Shown: piece by piece, positions 47,701 to 58,825 of the stretch | How positions within the stretch are numbered: the stretch's first letter is position 1 | Layout of the letters: the number at the start of each line of letters is the position of its first letter | From: Apostichopus japonicus | Lineage: Eukaryota > Echinodermata > Holothuroidea > Aspidochirotida > Stichopodidae | DNA length: 64,000 nt | Direction of reading: 5' to 3' | Assembly: GCF_037975245.1 (NCBI RefSeq) | Contig: NC_092581.1 | Coordinates: 2,214,501 to 2,278,500, forward strand | Made by a program: the position numbers and the translations under genes | The notes under the pieces: generated by a model | The model's input: the letters and a program-made list of their open reading frames with translations, nothing else | Database searches by the model: none | What the model was told of the DNA's origin: nothing

Positions 47701-50246
47701 ATGACCTTTAAGAGCTTGATTTCGTCCTTGAAACTATGATTCATGTGGAAAGTTTGCTTTATTGCCAGTGTTCTCTGCAGTTAGAATTTCATCCATAATG
47801 TATGTAAGTTCCCATATAAGAATACCGATTTGCCTCTGTGGATAATCGGTCCTTTTACATCTTCGATTCTCCATGATGCACAATGCTATGAGGTTGATAT
47901 TATTTGTTTACTTTTGACCTCAAATGGTGCCCCAAAGATGAAACAAAATGTCTTCTGACAAGTTTGTTGTTAACCAATGAACTTGCAGCTATCCAGAATT
48001 TCCCATGTAAGGAAAAGCAAGTCGGTGTTCTAGGCTAGTTTTAATCTCACATTTCTTAGGAATTGTCATTGTGGCAGCTTTACACACACCCAGGCTTGTC
48101 AATAGCTGCATCTCCACTGTGTAAGCAGTGTAAGTGGTCATAATTCCATACCAGCATGTTTTCAGTTTCATGGGCTGATCAAACCAGCAGGATATAGTCT
48201 TAATGGTGCAGTGAGCTCACAGTCTGTTCAATACCAGCATTACACACCCTCGGTGTGATTTTATTGGTGCGCAGTACCATCTAGTGTGTATTGTCACAGA
48301 TATTGTCTCTCCCAAAACCTCACCAAACTTGAAAAGTTTGTTTCTTAGATCGTTGAAGTAGTTTTTTAACAAATATAATATGTAACCTGAGAAATGACCA
48401 AGGATGTTTCCTTGTCATTTTTTCCCCTCAAATATAGTTGCCAACAGCAGCAGATATACAATTAGGAATAGTCAACTTTCAGATTAAAAGTAATCTTTGG
48501 AAAAACACTTGTTTAATAATCCAAGCCAGGTCCTTAACTTCCCACTTTCCTGTTTACCAATATGTGTGGGTTGATAGGTTGAATGATACCTTGTTTGATG
48601 TGAAAGCCAAAAAGGGTAAATAATCATTCCTACCAAAAGGAGGGTGAGAATGGACAGCCGGGCATAAATATATCATTTTGAATGTGTGTGGAAATGATGT
48701 TGTGGCATGATCGAATTGTTTAAATCATTTGAAAAGAGTACAACAAACGTTTACCATGATCAGTTAGCTATTGCATTCCTGCATCGCGACTTTCCCCGCT
48801 GCTGCATTGGTAGTGTATGTGGCCACATAGGGAACCGTAGGACAGTACCAGTTATAGAATACTAAACTACAGACCGATTCAGACATTGTCATTTTTACTA
48901 TTATGTATGTGTATGTATGTATTTTAGATCCTCCTGCAAGCAGGAACTCGCTTATCAAAGCCGCAAGCTGACCGAAGTCAGTCTCTTACATTCATATTTA
49001 GCATCCATGATTATGAATTGTCAATTGTCAACAACTCTGTAACTGGACGACATACATTAATCTTTGAGTGGCTCGAACCGGGGACCTTATGATTGGAAGG
49101 CACCAGCGTTGACCACTGAGCTAACACTCCATAATATTATATTGCAGGTGTTGGTACTAAGATTGATCCCACCTTGTGCAGGGCAGATCGTTTGGTCGGT
49201 CACGTCCTGGGTGCGGTCGGAGCCCTGCCAGACATCTACACAGAGCTGGAAATCTCATACTTCCTTCTAAGGAGACTTTTGGGTGTCAGGACAGAGGGAG
49301 ACAAGAAGGGTGCCAAGGTAGGGGAACAAACGGCCAGAAGACTGAAAGAGTTCATATTTATAAGTTTGGTTAATGTGTGAACACAGTAAGAGTCAACTGG
49401 TGTCAGATAAGTCACATGAACACATATGAAACTGATCTGGATTGTTAAATTTATTTAATGACAGGCCACTTAGAAGTTAGCTTACGAGATGGACTCTGAA
49501 TTCTCAGTAAATATCTTTCCCTAGATAATGAAGGGTCATAGATGATAATAGAAGTTAACTGGTGGTCCTCAAACCTCCATCTTGGCATGTTTCATCTTTG
49601 CTTTCCTATTCTGTTACTATGGTTACTGTCACTTAACTGAATTGTATCTTTGAATTACTTCTGTAGGTTCAAAAGCTTTCCAAGGGTGAAGTATTGATGG
49701 TCAATATTGGATCCTTGTCCACGGGGGGACGTGTAGTAGCGGTCAAGATGGATTTAGCAAAAATTGTTCTCACCAACCCTGTCTGCACGGAGGTCAGAGA
49801 AAAGATCGCACTCAGCAGAAGAGTCGAAAAACATTGGAGGTGAGTGAGAACGGAGCAAAACCGTGAATATCCATAATCGCTGGGGAAAGTGTTTGCTATT
49901 GTCCATTTATCAATTGTATTAATTTTAGCTTTCTGAATGTACAGGATGGAGTATCATCTCTCACAAGGTTCCGACGGAATTTCAAACCATTGACTATAGA
50001 GCTTTCTAATCCAGGTGTCACTTGTCCAAATCCAAGTCAAGCTCAAAGTTCCTTTTCCTCACAATTTTCAAATTTGGTTTAAAATTTTCAAAACCTCAGA
50101 AAATTTACAGCTCTTGGTAGTGTCAATGAAGTGGCGTGCTAATTTCAGTCTGTTTTACATATTTAACATCTTTCCTTGTGAACAGATTGATCGGTTGGGG
50201 AGAGATCCGTAAGGGGGTGACGATAAAGCCCACGGTCGACGCCTGA
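38732..50246 (+). CDS. EIF2S3: Translation initiation factor eIF2 gamma, complete 12-exon gene
   Basis: eIF2 gamma is the GTPase subunit of cytosolic eIF2; it binds initiator Met-tRNA and GTP and delivers the tRNA to the 40S ribosome. Exons: 38732-38788, 40530-40593, 42105-42232, 43345-43466, 44145-44239, 45377-45535, 45703-45837, 46686-46780, 46937-47081, 49148-49317, 49667-49839, 50186-50246. They total 1404 nt, 467 aa (the human protein is about 472), with all splice phases consistent. G-domain motifs: GHVAHGKST (residues 44-52), DCPGHD (130-135), NKID (186-189), SAQ (221-223). A cysteine-bearing insertion (Cys 87, 92, 111, 116) lies between G1 and G3. Domain II/III landmarks include [17 protein letters not shown] and [19 protein letters not shown]. 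The start gives [11 protein letters not shown], matching the family's short N-terminus. No defect seen. It converges with CHMP1. Confidence 0.97.
39372..40227. mobile_element. 856-bp foldback transposon with ~245-bp inverted arms
   Basis: GGTCACACTAATTAGCGTCA (from 39373) is inverted at the right end (TGACGCTAATTAGTGTGACC). The arms stay near-identical through the TTGCGCAAT region (39372 to about 39620 versus about 39985 to 40227). ATGTCCAT flanks both sides (39364-39371, 40228-40235), an 8-bp target duplication. The open frame at 39406-39876 mostly reads through one arm and is not a gene. It sits in EIF2S3 intron 1. Confidence 0.8.
40530..40593 (+). CDS. EIF2S3: EIF2S3 exon 2
   Basis: Acceptor TTGTTTTCAG, donor GGTAAGAG. 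It encodes [20 protein letters not shown]; phase 0 in, phase 1 out. Confidence 0.93.
42105..42232 (+). CDS. EIF2S3: EIF2S3 exon 3 (P-loop)
   Basis: It encodes [20 protein letters not shown] and on to KLGYANAK, with the GTP-binding P-loop. Acceptor GTTACAG, donor GTCAGT; phase 1 in, 0 out. Confidence 0.96.
42745..43050 (+). repeat. Intronic repeat, copy 1
   Basis: About 250-300 bp, closely matching 44970-45355. Both contain AAAGGCCGAATTACAGTACC and ATCGATACATTGAGTCTCTC. On the minus strand both copies keep a ~60-codon open frame ([14 protein letters not shown]). Probably a dispersed repeat; no terminal structure recognised. Confidence 0.7.
43345..43466 (+). CDS. EIF2S3: EIF2S3 exon 4 (cysteine-bearing insertion)
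   Basis: It encodes [14 protein letters not shown] and on to [15 protein letters not shown]. Two CX4C pairs fit the zinc-knuckle insertion of the eIF2 gamma family (metal binding is inferred). Acceptor TCTCTCTAG, donor GTTTGT; phase 0 in, 2 out. Confidence 0.93.
44145..44239 (+). CDS. EIF2S3: EIF2S3 exon 5 (switch II)
   Basis: It encodes [20 protein letters not shown] and [11 protein letters not shown], with the G3 motif. Acceptor TCTCTCCAG, donor GTAAAG; phase 2 in, 1 out. Confidence 0.96.
44970..45355 (+). repeat. Intronic repeat, copy 2
   Basis: Second copy of the 42745-43050 repeat, ending about 20 bp before EIF2S3 exon 6. Homology begins around GGGTGTATTAGCGGTCTAGG. Confidence 0.7.
45377..45535 (+). 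CDS. EIF2S3: EIF2S3 exon 6 (NKID)
   Basis: It encodes [20 protein letters not shown] and on through [11 protein letters not shown], the G4 motif. Acceptor TTTTCTCAAG, donor GTAAGA; phase 1 in, 1 out. Confidence 0.96.
45703..45837 (+). CDS. EIF2S3: EIF2S3 exon 7
   Basis: It encodes [20 protein letters not shown] and on to KPRLI, including the G5 SAQ motif. Phase 1 in, 1 out. Confidence 0.96.
46017..46077. repeat. 61-bp imperfect palindrome
   Basis: TAGTGTTTGCACGGG at the left is inverted at the right as CCCGTGTAAACACTA, with one mismatch and an internal GGGTACCC. It could be a minimal hAT-like MITE; no clear target duplication. It lies in EIF2S3 intron 7. Confidence 0.5.
46686..46780 (+). 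CDS. EIF2S3: EIF2S3 exon 8
   Basis: It encodes [20 protein letters not shown] and [11 protein letters not shown], the start of domain II. Acceptor TTTCTCTCCAG; phase 1 in, 0 out. Confidence 0.95.
46937..47081 (+). CDS. EIF2S3: EIF2S3 exon 9
   Basis: It encodes [20 protein letters not shown] and on to YAVPGGLI. Acceptor TTCAAACAG, donor GTGAGT; phase 0 in, 1 out. Confidence 0.96.
48903..49130 (-). mobile_element. tRNA-derived SINE, antisense, next to EIF2S3 exon 10
   Basis: On the minus strand, TAGCTCAGTGG (A box) and GGTTCGAGCC (B box) are about 35 bp apart in a tRNA-like head (49130-49064). A body with GATAAGCGAGTTCCTGCTTG follows, then a (TACA)n-like tail near 48903-48924. The acceptor-stem remnants GAGTG/CACTC pair, but the anticodon arm is degenerate, so this is not a tRNA gene. 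It ends 17 bp before exon 10. Confidence 0.75.
49148..49317 (+). CDS. EIF2S3: EIF2S3 exon 10
   Basis: It encodes [20 protein letters not shown] and on to [10 protein letters not shown]. The acceptor ATTATATTGCAG is purine/AT-mixed and not pyrimidine-rich, because a SINE lies immediately upstream. Phase 1 in, 0 out. Confidence 0.96.
49667..49839 (+). CDS. EIF2S3: EIF2S3 exon 11
   Basis: It encodes [20 protein letters not shown] and on to RRVEKHW, domain III. Acceptor TTCTGTAG, donor GTGAGT; phase 0 in, 2 out. Confidence 0.96.
50186..50246 (+). CDS. EIF2S3: EIF2S3 exon 12 and stop
   Basis: It encodes [19 protein letters not shown] followed by TGA (50244-50246). The LIGWG motif and short acidic end match the family. 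Acceptor GTGAACAG. Confidence 0.95.
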
Positions 50247-51301
50247 TGGAGGAAACCAGCTTACCTCGTCATCGTATCACAGTGAAGTTAACAATCATAT
50301 AGATGGACACACCGCCTCTCAGAACATTCACAAGACTACAACACATATCGGAAAATAAGCCCCATCCGTGAATCCAAAATATTTCACCTTTGAGATCAGG
50401 ATTTTCTTGAGAACTGCAAGTTTCTTCTTTGGATGTAAGGTTCTAGATAATTGTGTTCTTTCAACAAAAAAAACAGTTCAGTGAAAGGAAAAGCGATCGT
50501 CCAGTTTGTCCCAAGAATAGTTTTGAAAAGTTTCCCGGAAGCCAATATTACTGAGAATAGATATCTGTTACTCTGGAAACAGATTTCCAGTCGTTAGCAT
50601 ATATCATCAATCATTTTTTTGTTGTTCCCCCGATCAGAGAGTTGTTCTTTTCCATTTTTTTGAGGAGGCTTTGGGACTGGGTTACATTTTGTATATTAAT
50701 TACTGGCTGAATATATGAGAGAAGACTGCCTTTATCCAGACAAGAAAATATTTTGTTATGTCCCCAAGGTCATACTGATGTAATAATCTGGTTTCCTTGT
50801 GTAAGAGGTGTCATTCATGAAGCCAAATTAAGGTCAGTGACTGCTAAAGATGTCCCAAATTTGCCACTGAAATTGTATCGTCACTGGCGGTGCACAAAAT
50901 ATGTCATTTTCAAATCAATGTCTAAACCCTCAATGCCAAAGTCATTGAAAAATGTTCCATGTTCTTGATGTACCAACTGTGGCATAGGAGAAGCATCCAA
51001 AATCATTATACCTAATACAGATTAAACCTAATCCGTATAAGCAAAAATTACCGGGGGGGGGGGGGGAGGGAGGGAATATCGCTTCAGACTTTGATAGGAA
51101 ATGTAGGATTTGGACTGTAGGCTATAGCTGATCTCTGATATATAGTATTAGTTATATTTGTCCTTTCTCTGTGTATTATAGTGGTATATGTATTGTGGTA
51201 GAGAATGTATTTTAATATGATGCCACACTCTTCAAGCTCCTTGATCTCACAATTAATTTTTGTAGGGGGGTTTAACATCTCCTTTTAGTGTTTCTTTAAG
51301 T

Positions 51302-51512
51302 TGGGGTTGTCCAACCTTTTGCAGAGGAGGGCCACGTGGAATGATTATGATGAAGGAGTGGGCCGCATGAACCCTATGCTCGATTGTTCTATTTTTTGCC
51401 CGAAGTCCAAGGCAACAAAATGTGAGCACTGCGCGCGGAGCGCATTGATTTATTTTCCTTCCTGACAAACCGGTGAATGAGTGGCCCGCGGGCAGTAGGT
51501 TGGACAACCCTG
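51302..51512. mobile_element. 211-bp hAT-type MITE
   Basis: The left end TGGGGTTGTCCAACC and the inverse of the right end, CAGGGTTGTCCAACC, match at 13 of 15 bases. Perfect 8-bp target duplication CTTTAAGT (51294-51301, 51513-51520). Non-coding. Confidence 0.75.
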
Positions 51513-52319
51513 CTTTAAGTCAATCTGCAATGAAGATAATAGCCGAGCCGAGCCGAGCCAAACCCAATTAAGGTACATTAAACCATGTCAACCCTCCCCA
51601 CAATCACAGTGGTGTCTTTAGTCACTATGAGTTGCAGTCTAAAAGCTTGAGATAGCCACGTAGAACTATGCACTCAATAGAATCTACTGCTAAATAGTAA
51701 AGCTTTGCCACCAAATCTGCCAGGAAGTGTTAGGTGCCTAATGGACCCCCCCCGCCCCCACATCACCCAAATATGATTTGTGAATATTGTTCCATTGTAT
51801 TATTTATTATTGCCGTTGGGTGTTATCATTTGTAAAATGAAATCTAAGACAACATATGTATCATTCTAATTCCAAATGAAGTTAGTCAAATGTTTAGAGA
51901 GATCTGTGTGAACATCAACTTCTCAATACCCCCAAATTAACTTGCAACAACATTGAAAGCTATCCAAGGTAAAGAAAGCTAGAATTATCCGAGTTTGTCA
52001 TCATCGATAATATTCTTATAACTTTAAAAGGAAGGCTAGGAAGGCTAATGCAGGAGTGGTCCTTCCACGGTAGAGAGGTTTTAGAAGTATTTTGTCATTG
52101 TGTATCGTCGTTTGTAGTTATATAAAAGGGAAATGATAAGTTAATTGTTCAAAGTTTGTGTAGCAGTTTTTAAGCCTCCGAATTTTGTCACTTATGAAAT
52201 ATCTATAGTTTCTATGGTAACCAAACTGCTATACTGCCATTCTTGGGACTTGTAGAGCAATTTGACCATTTTAAGGATAACATTTTACAATACCATATTG
52301 GATAAATAATTCCCTTTAA

Positions 52320-52936
52320 AGCAGCATTTTGCGTCCTTTTCTATGATTTTTCTCAACCTCACTGATTCCACTTTGCCATAACGACATACATAAGTAGCTA
52401 ATCTATTTATATTTTACTTCAAATGGTGGCATAAAAGTCGAAAAAATTGCAACTTTCAACTTCGTTGTTCTCCAAGATATTTTCCGTTGGGAACCCAATA
52501 AACCTCGCCCATAATATGAATATTTAAAACACTACGAACGTCATTGACAGATACGTATTATAACACCACGCTTGATTTGTGTACAGTCTATATGGCAGTT
52601 GTACCAGGGAGTTGCATAACAACTCCCTCGTACAACCAACGCGAAGTCTTGAATCTATTTTTAGCAACGGCTCATAACTAAACCTGCATCTCTGATTGGT
52701 TGAATTCAAACTAGTGGGTTTGGCGGAATTGTATGCCATTAATTTTAACTGTGAAATTTGTCGAGGACACTCTTCTCATTTATCGACATAAATCGTTAAT
52801 TACTCGCTAATTAACGCTCTTGGCAGGGTGAAACTTGGATGGTATCTTAGATTGCTGTTTTATGATTGATACATGTAAAAAAATCGATGCACATGTTAAA
52901 AAAGTGGAAAAAAGCGACCCAACGCAAAATGCTGCT
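52320..52936. mobile_element. TTAA-flanked MITE, 617 bp
   Basis: AGCAGCATTTTGCGT at the left is inverted as ACGCAAAATGCTGCT at the right. TTAA lies directly outside each end (52316-52319, 52937-52940). Non-coding. The TTAAAGCAGCATT terminus resembles the dispersed TTAAAGGAGCATT motif elsewhere in the window. Confidence 0.7.
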
Positions 52937-55900
52937 TTAAGCAGAAGAGGGCGTTATATCCTTTTCGTTAAGTATGTCTGTAAACAACATTATCACTCTG
53001 CGTGTATTGCCACCCGATGGGATACCAAGATTCAGTCCTTGAGAATGTCGCGGTGTCTGTTACCATTTCTCTTTGACAGGGGTCATATTGATGTTTGTCA
53101 CTGGTCATCCTAATGATGTCCACAGAATTATATGGTACTTTCGAAGAACAGTAACATGTCCTTACCCGTTTAGAAGGAATCTTGTTAATTGATTGTAAAG
53201 AAACCGTGATGGAGTATGGAGACATGCGATTGATGTGAAAGGGAAAAGTAATTATTTAGGTCAAGGAATTTTGTAAAAAAAATATACACAAAAGTTAAAC
53301 AATTATTTTGTGTATGTTTCTTCTTCCTTTTAACATCTTTTCATTTGTTCCAAAGTTTGTTAAATCATTTTAAGCAAGAAAAACTAATATGAAACAAGAC
53401 CCGATTCCAGCTTTGGTATATATATAACTATACATTTATTCTGATATGAAAGAGAAAACAAATAACAAAAAAGAGGGGTATGTGCATTTCTTTAGTATCC
53501 CTCAAAATTAACGTTAGTACCCAATAAAGACCTAACCGTTTATCATATTGAGAATCAACCAATAGTGGTTGTAACCATATGTATGTATCGCTGTTTGTTG
53601 GTTTAACTATGGCCACTCGACTGTGATGGGGAGCAGTTTGTACAGCTTTTGCCTTATTCTACTTTTGTAGAAAAGAAGAGCAATGCCATTTTAAAAGCTT
53701 GAATCGTGTTGTATCTTACAACCTATTTAGATTGTGGGGATTGTTCGCTATCTGCCATTTGAAAGTAAAGTACATTTTATCCGAGTAGTTAAAACAGCAG
53801 TTCTTTCTTTAAGCTTAATCTTGAATCTCGACAAATCACGGTGATGAAAGGTCATTTCATAGGTAGGCCATCTCAGAACTGACTGGCAGAGGATCTGCTA
53901 GGAAGTCAAATAATGAGCTCTCGTTTCTAATAAGAACTTAAGTGTGAACCTCAAGGCACTTTTAACCTCACTATTAATTTTTATCGAATTGAACGCTTAT
54001 CATAGCCTGAGAATATTTTCAGTGATTTTCAGAAGATCCAGGGAAGTATTTTTGAAAACTTTCCTCGAATGTTCAAATTACTGGTCAGTATTTATTAGTT
54101 GAACCTTCACATTAAATGTATTATTTTTTTTTTTTCAGTTCTGTTATAGTGTTGAATGATATCTGTTAGTAAGTTTATATATTCAGTTAGAATCAACTAA
54201 ACTTCTAGATAAAATTAATGGTACTTATGCATGCATGCTTAATGAATGTATTACCCACATACTCTATTACTATGAATTTCATGCGGCCACGGTCCACCCA
54301 AACAAGATGAAAAAAATTTAAACAATGCATCATGAGATAATATTACAAAATTTAGCAGCCTACAGTTACCCATTTAATCCAGAATGTGCGCTAAAATTGT
54401 AAATTAACATTGAAACTTGGCAGAGCACACCTAAACGTAGGTGTAACTTACCGCTCTATTGTAGAGTTTATAAGATACCTGTGTGGCTATGAGAAATAGT
54501 TAACCTATGCTTTGACTTTGCTAAAAACACCTGATGAAAAATTCATTTTCCATTTAAACCAGAGCATGGTGTCACCTGACAGGGCGTGGTTGCGGTCTTT
54601 TCAGAGATGCGCAAACTCTGGTCCAGGAACGGGTTTCAGCTTGTTTACCTTCCTAGCTGTTTATTCTGAATCACTGAAAAACAGTTCCAGAAAGCCTTTA
54701 ATAGTGTTCATAGTATTCTGGCATAGCAAGTATGCAATATATATCATAAACCATAAAAAAAAAAATATGGCAAACTATAACAAAATGCGGTGGAACTACT
54801 ACAACGAAACGAGGACATAAAAACTTGCACGGCTTCGCCATGGAACTTTCAAGCTTATCTGTATTCCTCATCATATACTGAGTACCTTTTCAAAACCCTT
54901 GTATTATCGGCCTTGTTTCTTTCCTACACAGTACTGCTACACAAAGATTTCATTGCAGACTACACAGCTGCGACTGTCAAGACTGTACTGTTTCATATCA
55001 AACAGATCTTTTGACTCCTACGGTCGAGAAGAAATCTCAAATGTTTATGACATTGTCAGAAAGGAACACCAATTGGTGAATGTCTGGACCAGAACTACCC
55101 TTACTCCAAGATTTGTGAGAAAGGTTCAAATCAGGTGATCAAAGCTTAGATAGTCGGAGACACAAATTATAAATAACGGCCTAATGGCTAAAAGAAGAAA
55201 TAATCATAGAATGACGGCTTTTACCCAACATATAAACCTACAGAAATCATAACTTTTCACTTTGGTCTTATCTTATTTATACACTACCTTGCAATGTTGC
55301 CTCCTTCGATAAAAAATGTCCAACAAAAACCGCTCGCGTTTTGACTAAAACAACCTTAAAGATGACTTCAGTTTCAGACTGTCTAATAAGTTGTAGACAG
55401 TTAAAAACCACTGCTAGTAGTTCAGATTGTATTTAAATACCATTCTTAATTTTTGTGAAATGTCCCTTTAAACAGTTGAGGATCATCAATGAAAGTGACT
55501 GTACTTTTAAGTCTAATACACAGACAATCAGGTCAGTTCCCCAGGATGCAACACAAACTCAAATGACTTTTACATCTGTTTTCAATGTGTTACAAATTTT
55601 ACAAGGACAAATGGTGCTGAAAGCCATCCAAGGAATGCTCTGTTGTTTATTAGAAGTCAAAAGAACATGTTTTAATTGAGTCGTCAGAATTTATTAAAAC
55701 AATTTTGGATTAACATTTTTATGATTCAAGGAGCTGACATCATCATCAATTAAGCCCTTAAAGGAGCATACCAGAGATTTAATATCATATAAAAGGTGAT
55801 TATCTTAAAAACTGTAATAGCTTGAGAAACATTACAAGCACTGAAATATTTCTTTTATTTTTCTTCGCTTATAAACACTAAAATTCTGCACTAAAGTCGT

Positions 55901-56056
55901 CATTCAAAAAATACTTTTTAATTATTTCACGGTTGTGCAACAACATCAGACCATCCACATGCAAGCAACTTTGAAAATGCACAAAGATGCTACGGAAAGC
56001 CTCTTAAAAAAAATTCCCCCCATTCCAGTTGAGTCATCCTACAAAACAAAATTAGT

Positions 56057-56062
56057 TTTATT
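56057..56062 (-). promoter_or_regulatory. Candidate CHMP1 polyadenylation signal
   Basis: AATAAA on the minus strand, about 160 bases downstream of the CHMP1 stop. Plausible distance; unconfirmed. Confidence 0.35.
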
Positions 56063-56223
56063 TATGTTTTTTCTTCTCATTTTTGAGTTGATCTGTACTG
56101 AAAAGTAACAGCAGCAAGTTTAAGGACTATAGGTCATGGATTTTGTAGAAAATATTCAATATACATCTTACAATCTGACCTAATATCCAATTTAGTAATT
56201 CTGCTTAATTACTCTTTTAGCGT

Positions 56224-56338
56224 CTACATTTTTCTTAGCTCTGCGAGTCGTTGTGACAATTCATCTTGCTCTTGTGATGCTGAGGCTTGTCCGACAGCTG
56301 ACGTTTGACCTTGCGGTAATTCCATGTTGAGTTCCAAT
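56224..56338 (-). CDS. CHMP1: CHMP1 last exon
   Basis: Acceptor TCTTTTGTAG. It encodes LELNMELPQGQTSAVGQASA and on to LSQRLAELRKM with stop TAG. It carries the MIM that binds MIT domains. Confidence 0.93.
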
Positions 56339-58825
56339 CTACAAAAGAAAAAAGAGTTGTTTGTAAAAGTTTTCAGGGCACTCTTGTGCAAATCCGCCAT
56401 AGGTACATACCGCCATACCTTATAAGTTTCGATCCTTTCCGCCATGGCGGAAAGCATCGAAACCTATGGCGGAAAGGTACATTTAAGGAATAGATTTTAC
56501 CCTGGTGTACAGGAATGTTTCGGTGAAACTTCTTTCAATCACTTGCAAGGATAGGTACACCAACTTCAAATGTGATGGTTCGCTGGATAGACTGAATTGT
56601 AGGGATTGGGGAATTGATACAGTCTTTAATGTACAGGTTGCTTGAATAGTTTAAATTTTAAGTTCGTAAGAGTCGATTCAATGTCTAGGTAGAGTGAAGC
56701 GAAGCAATATACAGTGCACATACACTGCACCCACGATAAATGTGCTCTTTCCGTCATACAAAAAGTGCCTTACAGCCATGGCGTTTACATGGTGGAATGG
56801 CCCTTCTTCTATGGCAGAATGGCACTTTCTATGGCAGAAACTACTGATGGCGGATGGCACGGCCCCCGAAAGAACACCCCTTAATTTTAGTCGTCGGTCA
56901 GGGCTTGAGTCCAAAACCTCCCAGATACTTTATCCACTCAAGAACGGCACACTGACCTAACAAAAACTTACTCGTCGGTGAGGAATGCTTTATGAAATAA
57001 TAAGAATGAAAACATTTAAATGAGAGATGACGTACCCTGCCTCATCCGCTACCTCGTGCAGCAGGCTATCTACATCACTCTGTGGTGTAGTCATGGTTGT
57101 CGTATTACTCATTGCTGACTCCATGTACGACGACTGCACGTCCAAGTCCTCAAATTGCTTCTCAAATTTGTCCATGAGAGCTGAAACCTTTGAAGATAAT
57201 GCAACGTTCATACAGGGAAGGTCAATATCCAGGAAGGAATTCACTTTTTAAAATTTCAGATTTAAATAAAAGATATAAACTTTAAATATATTTTCATTAA
57301 TTTAATTTAACTCTGGGCAGTATGTCTTCAGCTGTATATACACTACGGATTAGATGCCTTGGTGAACAAATCACCAACATTTTTGTAAACAAATATTGTT
57401 CGTACTGTGGACAGGCATTTTTTGCTAGGGTAAGGGCAGAGTGGAGGAGGGGGGGAGGGGGAGAGGTGTCCAACCTACCCTTCTCTTACATTGCATCCTG
57501 TTGGGCAAGGGATGGAGGAGGGGGAGGTCATCATTAAAGGGAGCTTTGTAGGTCAGATATAGATCGAGCAATGTCTCACTTTCTCATGTTAAGTAGAAAA
57601 ATTCAGCAGTCTTTGATAATTCATAATTTACTGCGTAAACAATCCGATCTACACTTGCATTGTAGATTTAATTTAGTAAAATGATCAGATTTTGTCGAGC
57701 ATCGACCAATTTCTCGGTTTTAAGACCATCCGGTATCTCATGGCAAGTGAGAGAAAGGAGAGAAGGAGTGAGAGGAGGGTAAGAAGTGATCGATATTTAC
57801 AAAGTAAAGTGAGTGGATTGAAGGGTGCTGGTGGTCCTAATAGCACACTAGAGGGACTGATCTTTCCAACAGGAATGATAATTCCAAGAGAACTGGCCTG
57901 ATTTTCAAATACCTTTTCTAAATTCATAGAACGCATAGCTGAGTCGATAGATTTGACGACACCGGCCATGGACGATGTGACATTCTTCATCGTTACGGCT
58001 GTCTGGACCCTGGTCGCTACTGCGTCTACCCTCGCACTCATCCGTAGAAAGTTCAAGGCTTGGTTCTTCTGTCGGATACTGTTCTCGGCGTGTATCTTTG
58101 CGCCTTCCATGTTGCCTTTTTCAATGGCCTTACATTCGAGGGGGAAAAAAATAGTTTTAGAAGATCTAGCACTAAAAATGCTGCATTTTGCATCGTTGCA
58201 TTGTCACTGTTTCTCTCGGACCAACCGAACAATATTCGCAGATTAATTGGGAACCCTTTGCAGAAATGACTGTGTCAGTTGGGTTTACACCATTTCTCTG
58301 CTGGCTATAAGTGTGGTTTACATCTCGTTTATTTCACTACAACAAAGTAATGTTTCATATTTTTTTTATTTTTTTTTTGTGTTGTATGTTTTTGCAAAAC
58401 TTTGGAGTTCTCACTACATTTCATTAGTCATTGTACAATTTAAATTCAGTTAAACAAATCATTTAAGTTTGTTACATGCACTACTGTTGCAGTGATCTTT
58501 CCTGTGACTGACGATACAAGCAGATGTGGACAAAGTCAAGAAAGAAAAACATTACAGTAGCTAATATATCGAAGGGTTTGCAGCCCCTACTCCATATTAA
58601 CAAGACTTCCTTTCACTAAAGATATGCAAGTAAAGGAGTGACAGGAACCCCCCCACCCCCGCATCCTTCCCCCCCCCCCTTCAACTGGATCGGTAAACCA
58701 CGCTCTTCACGTATCATAATTTCTTACCTTTTTCAGTTTGACTCTTTCTGCTTTCTGTTCTTTTTCACATTTCTGTGATTGCCTCTGAAGATTTTTGGCC
58801 GCAAACTTCAGGTTGAAAAGGTTTT
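56224..58825 (-). CDS. CHMP1: CHMP1 (CHMP1B-like) ESCRT-III subunit
   Basis: Exons 58825-58728, 58128-57913, 57187-57036 and 56338-56224 join in frame (phases 1, 0, 0, 2). They encode about 193 residues from NLFNLKFAAKNLQRQSQKCE to the C-terminus. CHMP1 is a small charged coiled-coil protein of ESCRT-III that acts in endosomal sorting, cytokinesis and membrane scission and recruits VPS4 and spastin. Landmarks: basic helix 1, IHAENSIRQKNQALNFLRMS, VDAVATRVQTAV, SALMDKFEKQFEDLDVQ, and a C-terminal MIT-interacting motif DELSQRLAELRKM. The LNMELPQGQT segment favours CHMP1B over CHMP1A. The first exon (start codon plus one to a few codons, ending phase 1) was not placed with confidence. The length otherwise matches the ~199-aa family. 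Confidence 0.93.
57036..57187 (-). CDS. CHMP1: CHMP1 exon
   Basis: It encodes VSALMDKFEKQFEDLDVQSS and on to LLHEVADEA. Acceptor ATCTTCAAAG, donor GTACGT; phase 0 in, 2 out. Confidence 0.93.
57913..58128 (-). CDS. CHMP1: CHMP1 exon
   Basis: 216 bp, phase 0-0. It encodes AIEKGNMEGAKIHAENSIRQ and on to SMNLEK, the central ESCRT-III helices. The donor is GTATTT, an unusual variant, but the next exon continues the protein exactly. Confidence 0.94.
58728..58825 (-). CDS. CHMP1: CHMP1 exon (helix 1)
   Basis: Acceptor TTGTTTACAG, donor GTAAGA. It encodes NLFNLKFAAKNLQRQSQKCE and on to RVKLKK. It begins with two bases of a split codon, so a first exon ending in phase 1 lies upstream. Confidence 0.92.

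Larger units (their letters stand above)
50247..56223. other. Convergent intergenic region between EIF2S3 and CHMP1
   Basis: EIF2S3's 3' UTR begins here. The first candidate polyadenylation hexamer noticed is ATTAAA near 51021, which is uncertain. The region holds MITEs at 51302-51512 and 52320-52936 and a TTAAAGGAGCAT-headed repeat near 55757. No further gene recognised; the open frames at 54512-54820 and 54790-55138 have no family signature. Confidence 0.5.

Noticed and set aside
49064-49130. Functional tRNA gene on the minus strand
   Set aside because: A and B boxes are present, but the anticodon arm does not pair properly and a SINE body and tail follow.
54512-55138. Overlapping open frames as a gene
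   Set aside because: No family resemblance, no splice support, and low-complexity AT-rich composition.
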